NCBI RefSeq assembly: GCF_003626735.1
Contig: NZ_RBHX01000001.1
Span: 310,001 to 374,000, forward strand
From: Microbacterium sp. CGR2
GTDB taxonomy: Bacteria; Actinomycetota; Actinomycetes; Actinomycetales; Microbacteriaceae
Length of the DNA stretch: 64,000 nucleotides
Reading direction: 5' to 3'
The translations under genes and the position numbers were made by a program. The notes beneath the pieces were generated by a model. It saw only the letters and a list, made by a program, of their open reading frames with translations, was not told where the DNA came from and did no database searches. Shown in pieces: positions 31,640-39,984 of the stretch (position 1 is its first letter; each line of letters begins with the position of its first letter).

Positions 31640-32351
31640 TCAGAGCGGCTTGCCGCCGGTGACCGCGACCACCGTGCCGGAGACGTACGACGACTCCGCC
31701 GAGGCCAGGTACACGTACGCACCGGCGAGTTCCGCCGGCTGTCCCGCGCGCCCCAGGGGTGTGTCCTCGCCGAAGGTCGCCAGCCGTTCGGCATCCCAAC
31801 CGGTCGCGGGGATCAGCGGCGTCCAGATCGGGGAAAGCCGCGCGTGCCGTGAACAGCAGCCCGACGAGGTTGGTGTCGAAGACCCGGCGCATCCGCTCGG
31901 TGGAGAGCTTGTCGAAGCTCTCGATGTCGTGCTGATAGCCGGCGTTGAGCACGAGGATGTCGAGACCTCCGAACTCGCGGCGGGTCTCGGCCACGATGTC
32001 CGTCGCGAACGACTCGTCGCGCACGTCGCCTGCCAGGCTGAGGCCTTTGCGCCCCGCTTCGCGGACCAGGGCGAGGGTGTCGTCGGCGTCCTTCTGCTCT
32101 TCCGGCATGTGGGCGATCGCGACGTCGGCACCCTCACGGGCGAAGGCGATCGCGACGGCCCGGCCGATGCCGGAGTCGCCGCCGGTGATGAGTGCGCGGC
32201 GACCTTCGAGGCGTCCGTGCCCCACGTAGGACTCTTCGCCGTGGTCGGGCCCCGGTCGGGTCTCGTCGGTCAAGCCGGGCTGATCCTGCTGCTGGGCAGG
32301 GAAACCCTCTTCGCGGTGCGCGGTCCGGGGGTCGGGGGTGCTGTCGGTCAT
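31640..32351 (-). pseudogene. SDR oxidoreductase (YghA/YhdF-like), internal deletion with frameshift
   Basis: The N-terminal half is normal for the long (about 290 aa) SDRs: an acidic lead (MTDSTPDPRT), then GRRALITGGDSGIGRAVAIA and DILVLNAGYQ. After LLFTARAAFP, near 31829-31833, the frame jumps to IWTPLIPATGW and continues to a normal C-terminus (VYLASAESSYVSGTVVAVTG). Some 55-60 codons that should carry the catalytic Ser and YxxxK are absent, and the two parts are in different frames. The gene is therefore inactive. A good Shine-Dalgarno (GAGGAG) precedes the ATG at 32351. Confidence 0.85.
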
Positions 32352-32454
32352 GCTCGCTCCTCGTCTTCTCGATGCGTCACGCATCTCGATGTCGTGGTCG
32401 GAGCCTTCCCGACCGCTCTGATCGACGGCAGGGGGTTGACAGCAACGCGGGAGG

Positions 32455-32802
32455 TCAGCCCTGGGGTGCGCCCGCCGACTCGGTTGCGCCGGGGTCTTCG
32501 GCGACCTCGGAGGGCTCCGGAACCACGTACAGACCGCTGGGCGCGTTCGCCGTGAATGCCAGCGCTTCGATCCATGCACGGTTGATCGACGGCTGTCGGC
32601 TGCCGAAGTACTTGAAGACCAGCGAGCTGCCCGGCTGAATCCAGACGGTGGTGCGCCCGCCGCCGACACTCGCGTCTTCGCGCCAGCTGAACGGGAAGGG
32701 CTCACCACGACGCAGCTTGGCCGTGATGACGAGCTGAAGGTGCGTGAGAGCGCGATCCTCGATCTCGGTCTTCACTCCACCTTCGTAGATGAACTTTCCC
32801 AT
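32455..32802 (-). CDS. Small DUF7882-type protein, paralogue 1
   Basis: A 115-residue protein of a family common in Microbacteriaceae, often carrying the misleading label ATP-dependent DNA ligase. Core: ALTHLQLVITAKLRRGEPFP then TTVWIQPGSSLVFKYFG and INRAWIEAL. The Lys/Arg-rich helix followed by beta strands has no ligase motif. ATG at 32802 has AGGAG upstream. It is divergent from a paralogue 73 bp away. Function unknown. Confidence 0.78.
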   Translation of the reverse strand: MGKFIYEGGVKTEIEDRALTHLQLVITAKLRRGEPFPFSWREDASVGGGRTTVWIQPGSSLVFKYFGSRQPSINRAWIEALAFTANAPSGLYVVPEPSEVAEDPGATESAGAPQG

Positions 32803-32862
32803 GTGCTCCTCATTCGGCTCTACGGGCGTCCCGGGCAACTTGTCCGAATCGTTCCCTGTAAG

Positions 32863-32868
32863 TAGCGT
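32863..32868 (+). promoter_or_regulatory. -10 hexamer TAGCGT of paralogue 2
   Basis: TAGCGT ends 7 nt before the ATG at 32876, in contrast to paralogue 1, which has a Shine-Dalgarno. Confidence 0.4.
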
Positions 32869-32875
32869 ATGGCCT

Positions 32876-33244
32876 ATGGGCATGCTGTACTACGGCGACG
32901 CGAAGAATCCGATCCAGATCGATGATCTGGCGTTGGCTCACCTCAAGGTGGTCATCGCGACCAAGCTTCGGCGGAACGAGAGTTTCACCCTGTCGTGGCG
33001 GCATCCGGAGGGAACGCCCGTCGGAAGATCCACGATCTGGTTGCATCCGTCGATCCCGCTGCGCTTCGTGTTCGACGAGCCGGTCGCGCCGGAGCTGCGC
33101 CCCGAATGGATCACCACCATGGCTCAGTCGGCGAACTCCAGCGGCGGCATCAACCTGGTGACGGTCGATCCGACATTGAGCGCCACACCGGCGGCCCCGA
33201 TCGACGAAGTCAACCCCTTCAGCGCATCAGCCGCAGCCCTCTAG
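32876..33244 (+). CDS. Small DUF7882-type protein, paralogue 2
   Basis: A 122-residue paralogue of the divergent gene. Shared core: LALAHLKVVIATKLRRNESF, GRSTIWLHPSIPLRFVF, and a final helix with WITTMAQSAN. The start MGMLYYGDAKNP matches MGKFIYEGGVK of the partner. The ATG at 32882 is an alternative. A C-terminal tail of some 20 residues is Pro/Ala/Ser-rich. The divergent arrangement suggests an old inverted duplication; function unknown. Confidence 0.78.
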   Translation: MGMLYYGDAKNPIQIDDLALAHLKVVIATKLRRNESFTLSWRHPEGTPVGRSTIWLHPSIPLRFVFDEPVAPELRPEWITTMAQSANSSGGINLVTVDPTLSATPAAPIDEVNPFSASAAAL

Positions 33245-33277
33245 GCTGGTGATCCCGACTCCGAGGAGGGCCTTGCC

Positions 33278-33781
33278 ATGAACGCACGACACATCGACGA
33301 TCGCCCCGATGAGGGCAACACCCCGACCACCACCCACGCGGAGTGGGGCGCCGGCAATCCGCTGCTGCGCATCACGCGCGACGGTGAGCGCATGGAGTTC
33401 CCCCTGGATGCCGAAGTCGTCCACATCGGCTCCGCCGCAGGCAATGAGCTCCGACTCGCCGAGACCGACCCGGTGCACGCCACGGTCACCCACGACGACC
33501 GCGACGAGTACGTGCTGACGCTGCACGGCGCGGGCGAGATGAACGCGAACCCCGGTGCGGATGCCACCCACCCCGGCGACGCGACCCAGACTCTCCGCAC
33601 GGGCGCCCGGTTCACCGCGGGTCCGTGGACTCTCGTGTTCAACCGCGAGGAGTTCGCCGATCACGGCCGTCCGTTCGGCGGACGCAAGGGCGGGGAGTAC
33701 TCCGACCAGCCACTGCAGAACCCGCGCCCGGATTACGACCAGGGCTCCCCCGCTCCGGCCGAAGACTCCCGCGACTCGTGA
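33278..33781 (+). CDS. FHA-domain protein
   Basis: A 167-residue protein with a forkhead-associated fold at about residues 25-125 (GNPLLRITRDGERMEFPLDA, HIGSAAGNELRLAETDPVHA, THDDRDEYVLTLHG). The family's Ser/Arg phosphothreonine contacts are only partly present (no clear GR-x(n)-S-x2-H), so peptide binding may be altered. The C-terminal tail is acidic and Pro-rich. A strong GAGGAGGG Shine-Dalgarno and a TAGGCT (33242-33247) upstream indicate a normal leader of some 25 nt. Its stop overlaps the CinA start. Confidence 0.75.
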   Translation: MNARHIDDRPDEGNTPTTTHAEWGAGNPLLRITRDGERMEFPLDAEVVHIGSAAGNELRLAETDPVHATVTHDDRDEYVLTLHGAGEMNANPGADATHPGDATQTLRTGARFTAGPWTLVFNREEFADHGRPFGGRKGGEYSDQPLQNPRPDYDQGSPAPAEDSRDS

Positions 33782-34284
33782 CAGCGGATGTCGCCCGCCT
33801 CAGCGAGCTCGCGCAGTCGCGCGGACTGCGCGTCGCCGTCGCGGAATCGCTGACGTCGGGACGGCTCGCCAACGCCGTCGGCGCCGGGGAATCCGCCTCG
33901 GAGTGGTTCGCCGGGGGTGTCGTCGCATATTTCACCGATGTGAAGGAGCGCGTGCTCGGCCTGACGCCGGGCACCGATCCGTGCTCGGCGGAATGCGCCC
34001 AGCAGCTCGCCACCGGTGCCCGCAAGCTCCTCGACGCCGACATCGCCGTGTCGACGACGGGTGTCGGCGGCCCGGGGCCGGAGGGCGGACACCCGCCGGG
34101 CACTGTCTACCTCGGCTGGGCGACCGCCGACGGCGCGGGCCACCGCCGCCTCTCTCTCACCGGCGAGCCGGATGAGGTCATGGATGCCAGCGTCGAAGCG
34201 GCACTGCGCCTGCTCGCCTTCCATGCCGAAGGCCTTCGTCCCGCGGGCCCGCGCCGCGGTGAAAGCAGCAGCCCCGCCTCCTGA
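33778..34284 (+). CDS. CinA C-terminal-type nicotinamide-nucleotide amidase
   Basis: A 168-residue single-domain PncC/CinA-C protein that deamidates NMN to nicotinate mononucleotide in the pyridine nucleotide salvage cycle. Typical blocks are LRVAVAESLTSGRLANAVG with the catalytic Ser/Thr region, WFAGGVVAYFTDVKERVLG, and STTGVGGPGPEGGHPPGTVY. The N-terminal MoCF-like domain of long CinA is absent. The GTG start overlaps the FHA stop by 4 nt, so both are co-translated. Confidence 0.88.
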   Translation: MTADVARLSELAQSRGLRVAVAESLTSGRLANAVGAGESASEWFAGGVVAYFTDVKERVLGLTPGTDPCSAECAQQLATGARKLLDADIAVSTTGVGGPGPEGGHPPGTVYLGWATADGAGHRRLSLTGEPDEVMDASVEAALRLLAFHAEGLRPAGPRRGESSSPAS

Positions 34285-34333
34285 GCTCCGCCCTGCACCG
34301 TGGCCGTGACCGGCTGCACGCGGGAGCGTGGCG

Positions 34334-35422
34334 TCAGCGCCCGGGGACCAGTCCGATCCGGGGCGGTGCTCCGGGCGCTGCGGCCTCGACGAGCGCGGCA
34401 TCGATGTCGAGGAGCGGGCGGACCGCACCGACGGCATCGGCGAACGGATACGCACGGCCCCGCCCGGCGAGGAAGGCCACGGCCTCGGCGAGTTCCGCTC
34501 CGGTGTAGTTGTGGATGCCGGCGACCGTGACCAGTCGGCGCACGATGCTCTCGGCGTTGAAGGGCACCGGGTCACTCGGGAACACACTGCCGACGAGCAC
34601 GACCGTTCCGCCCACTGCGACTCCTTCGAGCGCCTCGGCGACGGCGTGGCCCGACGCCTCGATGACCACGTCCGGCTCTCGATCGATCTCACCGGCTCCG
34701 AACCGCGCGGACAGTGCCCGCCGGTCGGGGTTCGGGTCGAGGACTTCAACTGCGGCGCCGTGTTCCGCGGCGATCGCGGCCGCCGACAGTCCGACCAGCC
34801 CTGCGCCGTGGATGCGCACCGCGGCACCCTCGAGATCGCGATCCCGCCCCGCGCGGGCCACTGCCGCCCACGCGGTCGCCGTGGCACATGATGCCGGCGC
34901 CAGCACGGATGCCGGCAGAGCTTCCGGAACCCGAACGATGGCGGTGCCGTCCCGCAACTGCACGTGCGTGGCGAAGGCTCCGGTGAGATCGCCGTGGGTG
35001 CCCACGCGGTCATGCCCGTATTTGCCGAGCTTCCGACACTTCTGCGGCATCCCCTGCAGGCAGCGGTCACAGTTCGCGCAGGAGATCGTCACCGACCACA
35101 CCACGCGATCGCCGATGCGCAGCGGGGTCCCGTCGACGGCGAGTGCGCCGGCATCCCCCGTCGCGATCACCCGCCCGACGCTTTCATGTCCGAGCACCAG
35201 CGGAGCCGGAGCCGCACGGCGGCCCTGCACGGTGTGCACGTCCGAGCCGCAGATCGTCGACATCTCCACCGCGACAAGCACGTCACCGTCTGCGAGCGCG
35301 ACGCCGGGCACCGCGATCGTCTCATGCGGGTGCCCCTCGCCCACCCACACCATGGCCGTCGCCGCAGGACGCAGAGTGACATCTCTGCGGTGGCCGGGGG
35401 GACGGATCAGCAGCGTGCCCAT
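34334..35422 (-). CDS. Phosphonate-associated zinc alcohol dehydrogenase (HpnZ-like)
   Basis: A 362-residue medium-chain dehydrogenase. Catalytic zinc region: CGSDVHTV and GHESVGRV; structural zinc Cys set in CANCDRCLQGMPQKC; NAD-binding RIHGAGLVGLSAAAIAAEHG. It matches the TIGR03366-type enzymes found with phosphonate genes. It would act on the aldehyde released by the upstream hydrolase, but this is inferred from context. It is last in the phn operon, 11 nt after the hydrolase gene. Convergent with CinA. Confidence 0.85.
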   Translation of the reverse strand: MGTLLIRPPGHRRDVTLRPAATAMVWVGEGHPHETIAVPGVALADGDVLVAVEMSTICGSDVHTVQGRRAAPAPLVLGHESVGRVIATGDAGALAVDGTPLRIGDRVVWSVTISCANCDRCLQGMPQKCRKLGKYGHDRVGTHGDLTGAFATHVQLRDGTAIVRVPEALPASVLAPASCATATAWAAVARAGRDRDLEGAAVRIHGAGLVGLSAAAIAAEHGAAVEVLDPNPDRRALSARFGAGEIDREPDVVIEASGHAVAEALEGVAVGGTVVLVGSVFPSDPVPFNAESIVRRLVTVAGIHNYTGAELAEAVAFLAGRGRAYPFADAVGAVRPLLDIDAALVEAAAPGAPPRIGLVPGR

Positions 35423-35433
35423 CTCGCGCCGCC

Positions 35434-36144
35434 TCAGGAAGACGCGACGAGTCGGAGCAGGCCGCGCTCGGCGAGCACAGCGCGAAGCGCGGTCACGTCG
35501 TCCAGCACGGCATCCGCACCGGCCGCACTGAGTGACGGCCGGTCGTGGGCTCCGCTCAGGACACCGGCGACGAAGCCGGCGCCGGCCCGACGACCGGACT
35601 CGACATCGCTGACGGTGTCGCCGACGACGGCCACTGCGGCGACGGCAGAGGCCCCCGTGCGAAGGAGCGCCGTGAGCACCAGATCCGGCGCGGGACGCCC
35701 TCGACCGGCATCCACCGGCGACAGCACGAGATCGACCAGACCGTGCCAGCCGAGGCCGTCGATCAGAGCGTTCCTGGTCACGGGGGCGAATCCGGTCGTG
35801 AGCACGACGGTGAGGCCGGCATCCTTCAGCCCTTGGATGGCGTCGGCCGCACCGGGGATCTCGGCGACACCCTGCTCCGCGACGATCTCCGCGTAGGCGC
35901 CCTCGAACGCGGCCGTGGCGCGCTCCGCAGCGGCGACATCGCCGCCGGCGAGATGCGTGAACACATCGATCTTGGACTGTCCCATGGTCACGCGCACGTG
36001 GTCGAGGGCTTCCTCCCACGGCATCCGATCGGCGACACCGGTGCGCTCCGCAGCGCGCTGGAACGCCTGCTCCACGACGCCGTCGTCGAGCACCGTGGTG
36101 CCGGCCATGTCGAGGACGACGAGTTCGAGCGGAATGGTGGTCAT
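35434..36144 (-). CDS. Phosphonatase-like HAD hydrolase
   Basis: A 236-residue HAD enzyme of the TIGR03351 type, related to phosphonoacetaldehyde hydrolase PhnX. The nucleophile Asp12 is in LDMAGTTV; Lys58 in VTMGQSKIDVF sits where PhnX has its Schiff-base lysine (MGxxK); motif II is VVLTTGF; motif III GRGRPAPDL; motif IV GDTVSDVESG. It probably cleaves a C-P bond in an aldehyde phosphonate, giving phosphate. The start overlaps the end of the FAD oxidoreductase gene by 4 nt. RBS is GAAGGAA. Confidence 0.87.
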   Translation of the reverse strand: MTTIPLELVVLDMAGTTVLDDGVVEQAFQRAAERTGVADRMPWEEALDHVRVTMGQSKIDVFTHLAGGDVAAAERATAAFEGAYAEIVAEQGVAEIPGAADAIQGLKDAGLTVVLTTGFAPVTRNALIDGLGWHGLVDLVLSPVDAGRGRPAPDLVLTALLRTGASAVAAVAVVGDTVSDVESGRRAGAGFVAGVLSGAHDRPSLSAAGADAVLDDVTALRAVLAERGLLRLVASS

Positions 36145-37280
36145 GATGTTCCTTCCATAGCGGGTGCCCACCCGAAGGCGGCGGTGAGATTCTCTTCGGC
36201 GAGCCCCAGACCCGTTGTCATTCCGATACCTGTCGTCGCTGCCAGGACCAGCGCGCCCTCATCTCCCCGGTCGATGAGGAACTCCTGCGGGCCCTTGGCG
36301 TAGACGCCCTGCCACCGCTCGAGCACGCGCGGCGTCGGCATGTCGAACAGCGCCTCCGCCTCGGCGAGGAAGGCGGAGAACGCCGCCTCCGGCTGAAACG
36401 GCGGTGGCGTCACGGCGGTCGCGTGCGAGTCGCCGATGATGAGAGTCCCGTCCGGCAGCTGCGTGTACATCTGATTGAGGTCGAGCGCGGCCAGATCCGG
36501 GCGCTCGACGTGCAGGCGCTCACGCAGGACTGCGCCTTCGGGGGTGCCCGCGAAGCGTCCGTATCGCACCAGAGACCAACCGGTGAGGAGCGGAGCCATG
36601 AGCGGATGCGGCACCGTCACGGCCGCGCGCATCATGTCCAGTGCACAGCGGACGATGCCGTGCCGTTCGGCGACCTCGGGCAGCAGCTGGTCGAGGTCGT
36701 GGCCTGCCGCGACGACGATGTTCTCGCTGCGGATGATGCCGCGCGTGGTGTGCACGGCTTCGGTCGACAGCGACGAGACGGCGGTGCGGAATCGGAAGTC
36801 CACGCCGAGAACTGCGAGATGACGCACGATGGCGGATGCCGCGGAACGCGGATCCGTCTGCAGGTCGGTCTCGATGTGCGCGCCGCCGCGGAGCCCTTCG
36901 CGGCGGAGCGGGGCCGCGCGCAGAAGCTCGTCGACGTCCAGCATGCGGATGCCGCCGTCGCGCGAAGCCGCTTCGAGCACGGCGATCTCGTCGTCGTGGC
37001 GCGCCGCGACCAGGGTGCCCGATTCACGCAGCCAGAAGCCGGCGTCGACGGAGAGCCGCAGCCACAGGTGCCGCGAGGTGTCGGCATAGCGCCGCGCCTC
37101 GCCGCTCTGCGCGCCGATGCAGAGGTGACCGAAGTTGCGGATCGTGGCGCCGACCGGGGCATCGGCCCGATCCACGACGATCACCCTCAGCCCACGGCGG
37201 ACCGCCGCGTAGGCGGCGCCGAGCCCCACGATCCCCGACCCGACCACGACCAGGTCCGCCGTGTCCTGCGCGCCGCTCAC
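36141..37280 (-). CDS. FAD-dependent oxidoreductase of phosphonate clusters (TIGR03364-like)
   Basis: A 379-residue DAO-fold flavoprotein. The dinucleotide-binding motif is VVVGSGIVGLGAAYAA with VIVVDRAD, then GATIRNFGHLCIGAQSG, a block typical of the phosphonate-linked TIGR03364 family. It likely oxidises the amine of an aminophosphonate or N-alkyl derivative to the aldehyde for the HAD hydrolase. The GTG at 37280 overlaps the phnE stop by 4 nt. The reading frame extends upstream, but this GTG gives a tight coupled junction. Confidence 0.85.
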   Translation of the reverse strand: MSGAQDTADLVVVGSGIVGLGAAYAAVRRGLRVIVVDRADAPVGATIRNFGHLCIGAQSGEARRYADTSRHLWLRLSVDAGFWLRESGTLVAARHDDEIAVLEAASRDGGIRMLDVDELLRAAPLRREGLRGGAHIETDLQTDPRSAASAIVRHLAVLGVDFRFRTAVSSLSTEAVHTTRGIIRSENIVVAAGHDLDQLLPEVAERHGIVRCALDMMRAAVTVPHPLMAPLLTGWSLVRYGRFAGTPEGAVLRERLHVERPDLAALDLNQMYTQLPDGTLIIGDSHATAVTPPPFQPEAAFSAFLAEAEALFDMPTPRVLERWQGVYAKGPQEFLIDRGDEGALVLAATTGIGMTTGLGLAEENLTAAFGWAPAMEGTS

Positions 37281-39049
37281 CGGAACACCTTCCTCATCCA
37301 CATCGCCAGCCCTTCGACGACGAGCACGGTGACGAGGATCATCAGCACGATCGCCGTCACGGTCTCGTATCGTGAGCCCTGGCTGGCATTGAGCAGGTAG
37401 TAGCCGACCCCGCCGCCACCGACGATGCCGAGGATCGTGGCGGCACGGATGTTCGTGTCGAGCATGTAGAAGCTGTGCCCGATCAGCGCCTGCATCCCCT
37501 GCGGGACGGTGGCCGAGGCATAGGTCTGGAGACGTGTGGCGCCCACGGCGCGCAGGGCGCGTTCCGGTCCGCCGGCGACCTCTTCGAACGAGTCGGCGAT
37601 GAGTTTGCCGAGCAGTCCGATGCCACCGAAGGCCAGCGCGATCACGCCCGCTTGCGGACCGAGTCCGGTGATCACCACGAGGACGATCGCGAGGATGAGT
37701 TCGGGAACACCGCGGATGCCGACCAGCAGGAACCGGGCCGCTCCGCGCGCGCCCGAGCTGGGCGCGACGTTGCGGGCCGCGAGCGAGCCGAGCACGATCG
37801 ACGGCAGGAGCGTGAGCACCGTCGCGGCGAGGGCGATCGCGACCGTGTCGCGCATGGCCTCCAGCATGGCGGTGGCGTCATAGCTGCCGAAGGACGGGGG
37901 CCAGAACTTGGACGCCACCTCGGGGAGCTTGCCCCAGAACGTGAAGAAGTCGAGCCAGTTGATCTGGCTCACGACGATGCTTCCCACCACGATCGACACG
38001 GCCAGGATGCCGGCGATCGTGTGACGCACACGTTGCACGGTCCACGGGCGGCGCACTGCCGTCTCCGGGTTGGCCGCCCATGCCGGGCGCGTGGCGGCGG
38101 ATGCCGTCGCGGCGGTCTTCAGCCGGGGGTGCAGCAGGCGGTCGATCCAGGAGCGGGTCTGCTTCTGCCGGCCCAGCATCGCTCCTCGCACCATGCTGGA
38201 GACGATCTCCATCACGATGCAGAGGATGAAGATGACCACGGCGATCCCGAGACCTTTGCCGTAGTTGAGCGCCTTGAACGCGTACGACATCTCCAGGCCC
38301 AGCCCCGCGACGCCCACGTAGCCGAGCACGACGCTGCCGCGCAGATTGATGTCGTTGCGGTGGAGCACGGTGGCGACCCAACTGGGCAGCACCTGCGGAA
38401 GGATGCCCGCCGAGAACTCCTGCATCTTCGACCCGCCCGCGGCGCGGATCGCGAGCCGCGGGCCCTCATCGATCTGTTCGATGGCATCGGCGAACATCTT
38501 CGAGATCATGCCGATCGAGTGGATGCCGATAGCAAGGATGCCCGGGAGCGTGCCGAGCGAGAACATCAGCACGAACGCCATGGCGAGGACCACATCCGGA
38601 AGGGAACGGGTGAGCACGCCGATGAACCGCGCGGCGGCACGCCAGCCGTTGCCGGGCGTCGTGTTCGACGCGGCGAGGTAGGCGATCGGTACCGACAGCA
38701 CCGCGGCGAGGAGGGTCCCTACGAGCACGAGCCCGACGGTCAGCGCGATCAGCCAGGCGAGATCGGCGGGTTCCGGGAAGGACAGTCCGCCGACGCGGGC
38801 CATGAAGTTCTCGGCATTGCCCCAGCTCTGCGCCATCGCGGGGAGCGAGATTCCGACCTCGTTGACCGCGAAGACGCCGACCACGACCAGCGCGACCAGG
38901 GTGAGCGATGCGGCGATCCGCTCGGGCGAGACGGGCCGCTTCGGCGCACGGTCGGCGACGCCGCCACGGCCGTGCATGCCGGTCCCGTGGCTGCCAGATC
39001 CTGTCGACGGACCGCGGGTCCCCGACCTCGCATCGCGCACGACGGTCAT
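37277..39049 (-). CDS. phnE: Phosphonate ABC transporter permease, tandem fusion
   Basis: A 590-residue membrane protein, twice the usual PhnE length. The N-terminal half (TVGLVLVGTLLAAVLSVPIA, then IEQIDEGPRLAIRAAGGSKM) and C-terminal half (MRDTVAIALAATVLTLLPSI, then FEEVAGGPERALRAVGATRL) each carry a binding-protein-dependent permease domain with an EAA-type loop. It therefore forms both subunits of the usual dimer in one chain. It overlaps phnC and the FAD gene by 4 nt on each side. Fused PhnE occurs in other actinobacteria. Confidence 0.9.
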   Translation of the reverse strand: MTVVRDARSGTRGPSTGSGSHGTGMHGRGGVADRAPKRPVSPERIAASLTLVALVVVGVFAVNEVGISLPAMAQSWGNAENFMARVGGLSFPEPADLAWLIALTVGLVLVGTLLAAVLSVPIAYLAASNTTPGNGWRAAARFIGVLTRSLPDVVLAMAFVLMFSLGTLPGILAIGIHSIGMISKMFADAIEQIDEGPRLAIRAAGGSKMQEFSAGILPQVLPSWVATVLHRNDINLRGSVVLGYVGVAGLGLEMSYAFKALNYGKGLGIAVVIFILCIVMEIVSSMVRGAMLGRQKQTRSWIDRLLHPRLKTAATASAATRPAWAANPETAVRRPWTVQRVRHTIAGILAVSIVVGSIVVSQINWLDFFTFWGKLPEVASKFWPPSFGSYDATAMLEAMRDTVAIALAATVLTLLPSIVLGSLAARNVAPSSGARGAARFLLVGIRGVPELILAIVLVVITGLGPQAGVIALAFGGIGLLGKLIADSFEEVAGGPERALRAVGATRLQTYASATVPQGMQALIGHSFYMLDTNIRAATILGIVGGGGVGYYLLNASQGSRYETVTAIVLMILVTVLVVEGLAMWMRKVFR

Positions 39050-39873
39050 GGCGTCGCCATCTCAGCCGCGGCATCCGCCAACTCGAGCGTCAACGCGGCC
39101 ATCTCGGCGGTCGTCGTGGCGACCCGCCCGTAGATCTCCATGACCTCGGCCTTCGTCAGGTCCGTGGTCGGGGTGTTCAGCACCACTTCGCCGTGCCGGA
39201 GGCCGACGATCCGGTCAGCCCAGCTGATGGCCAGGTCGACCTGGTGAAGACTGCAGACCACGGTCAGGCCCTCGTCTGCGGCGATCTCGCGGATGAGAGC
39301 CATGACCTGGTCGCTCGACTCCGGGTCGAGGGAGGCGACGGGCTCGTCGGCGAGCAGGATGTCGGGCTTCTGCATGAGCGCGCGGGCGATGGCCACACGC
39401 TGCTGCTGTCCGCCGGACAGAGTGTCGCTGCGCTGGTAGGCGCGGTCGAGCAGGCCCACTCGGTCGAGATGTGCAAGGGCCGTGAGCTTCGACGCCTTGG
39501 AGTAGCCCCAGAGCCCGAGCCGCGGTCCGCGGACGCCCGAGAGCGAACCGGTGAGCACGTTCTCCAGCACGGTGAGCGAGGGGACGAGCTCGAACTGCTG
39601 GAAGATGAAGCCGACGCGACTGCGCAGACGGCGCAGCGCCTTGCCCTTCAGTGAAGGGACCGAGGAGCCCAGGACCTCGACCGTTCCCGCCGTCGGGATC
39701 TCCAGTCCGTCGATGTGGCGGAGCAGGGTCGACTTGCCGGAGCCGCTCAGGCCCAGCAGCACGACGATCTCGCCCTGCGAGACCTGCAGCGATGCGTTGT
39801 GCAGCGCAGTGGTCGAACCGAACGTCTTCGTCACGCCCTCGAGGCGGATGAGGGGATCGGATGCCGCGTTCAT
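39046..39873 (-). CDS. phnC: Phosphonate ABC transporter ATP-binding protein
   Basis: A 275-residue ATPase. Walker A is GLSGSGKSTLL (about residue 41), the signature LSGGQQQRVAIARAL, Walker B ILLADEPVASLDP, and the switch His is in CSLHQVDLAI. The family is PhnC (TIGR02315). The final 30 residues form an Ala-rich helix. An AGGAGA Shine-Dalgarno stands before the ATG. It is separated from phnD by 111 bp that contain a large hairpin. Confidence 0.92.
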   Translation of the reverse strand: MNAASDPLIRLEGVTKTFGSTTALHNASLQVSQGEIVVLLGLSGSGKSTLLRHIDGLEIPTAGTVEVLGSSVPSLKGKALRRLRSRVGFIFQQFELVPSLTVLENVLTGSLSGVRGPRLGLWGYSKASKLTALAHLDRVGLLDRAYQRSDTLSGGQQQRVAIARALMQKPDILLADEPVASLDPESSDQVMALIREIAADEGLTVVCSLHQVDLAISWADRIVGLRHGEVVLNTPTTDLTKAEVMEIYGRVATTTAEMAALTLELADAAAEMATP

Positions 39874-39907
39874 GGTTTCTCCTAGGACTCGTGGGGAAGC
39901 GGTTCCC

Positions 39908-39974
39908 CGGTCGTTGAGCGAGCGAAGCGAGACGAAACGCTTCCGGTCGTTTCGTCTCGCTCGCTCAACGACCG
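39908..39974. repeat. Palindromic repeat element between phnC and phnD
   Basis: The left arm at 39908-39938 and the right arm at 39949-39974 (starting GTTTCGTCTCGC and ending CAACGACCG) are inverted copies, with a 5-nt GCGAA bulge in the left arm. They would fold into a stem of about 26 bp in the phnD-phnC mRNA. The same element recurs at 54178 and, inside a gene, at 57128. It may protect the phnD mRNA 3' end or lower downstream expression. Confidence 0.8.
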
Positions 39975-39984
39975 AGGAGACGGA

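Noticed and set aside
32455-33244. ATP-dependent DNA ligase as name for the divergent small proteins
   Set aside because: The proteins are about 120 aa and lack the KxDG nucleotidyl-transfer motif; the label is a known misannotation pattern as far as I recall.
39908-39974. Considered as a rho-independent terminator
   Set aside because: No U-tract follows on either strand, and the sequence recurs as a repeat elsewhere.
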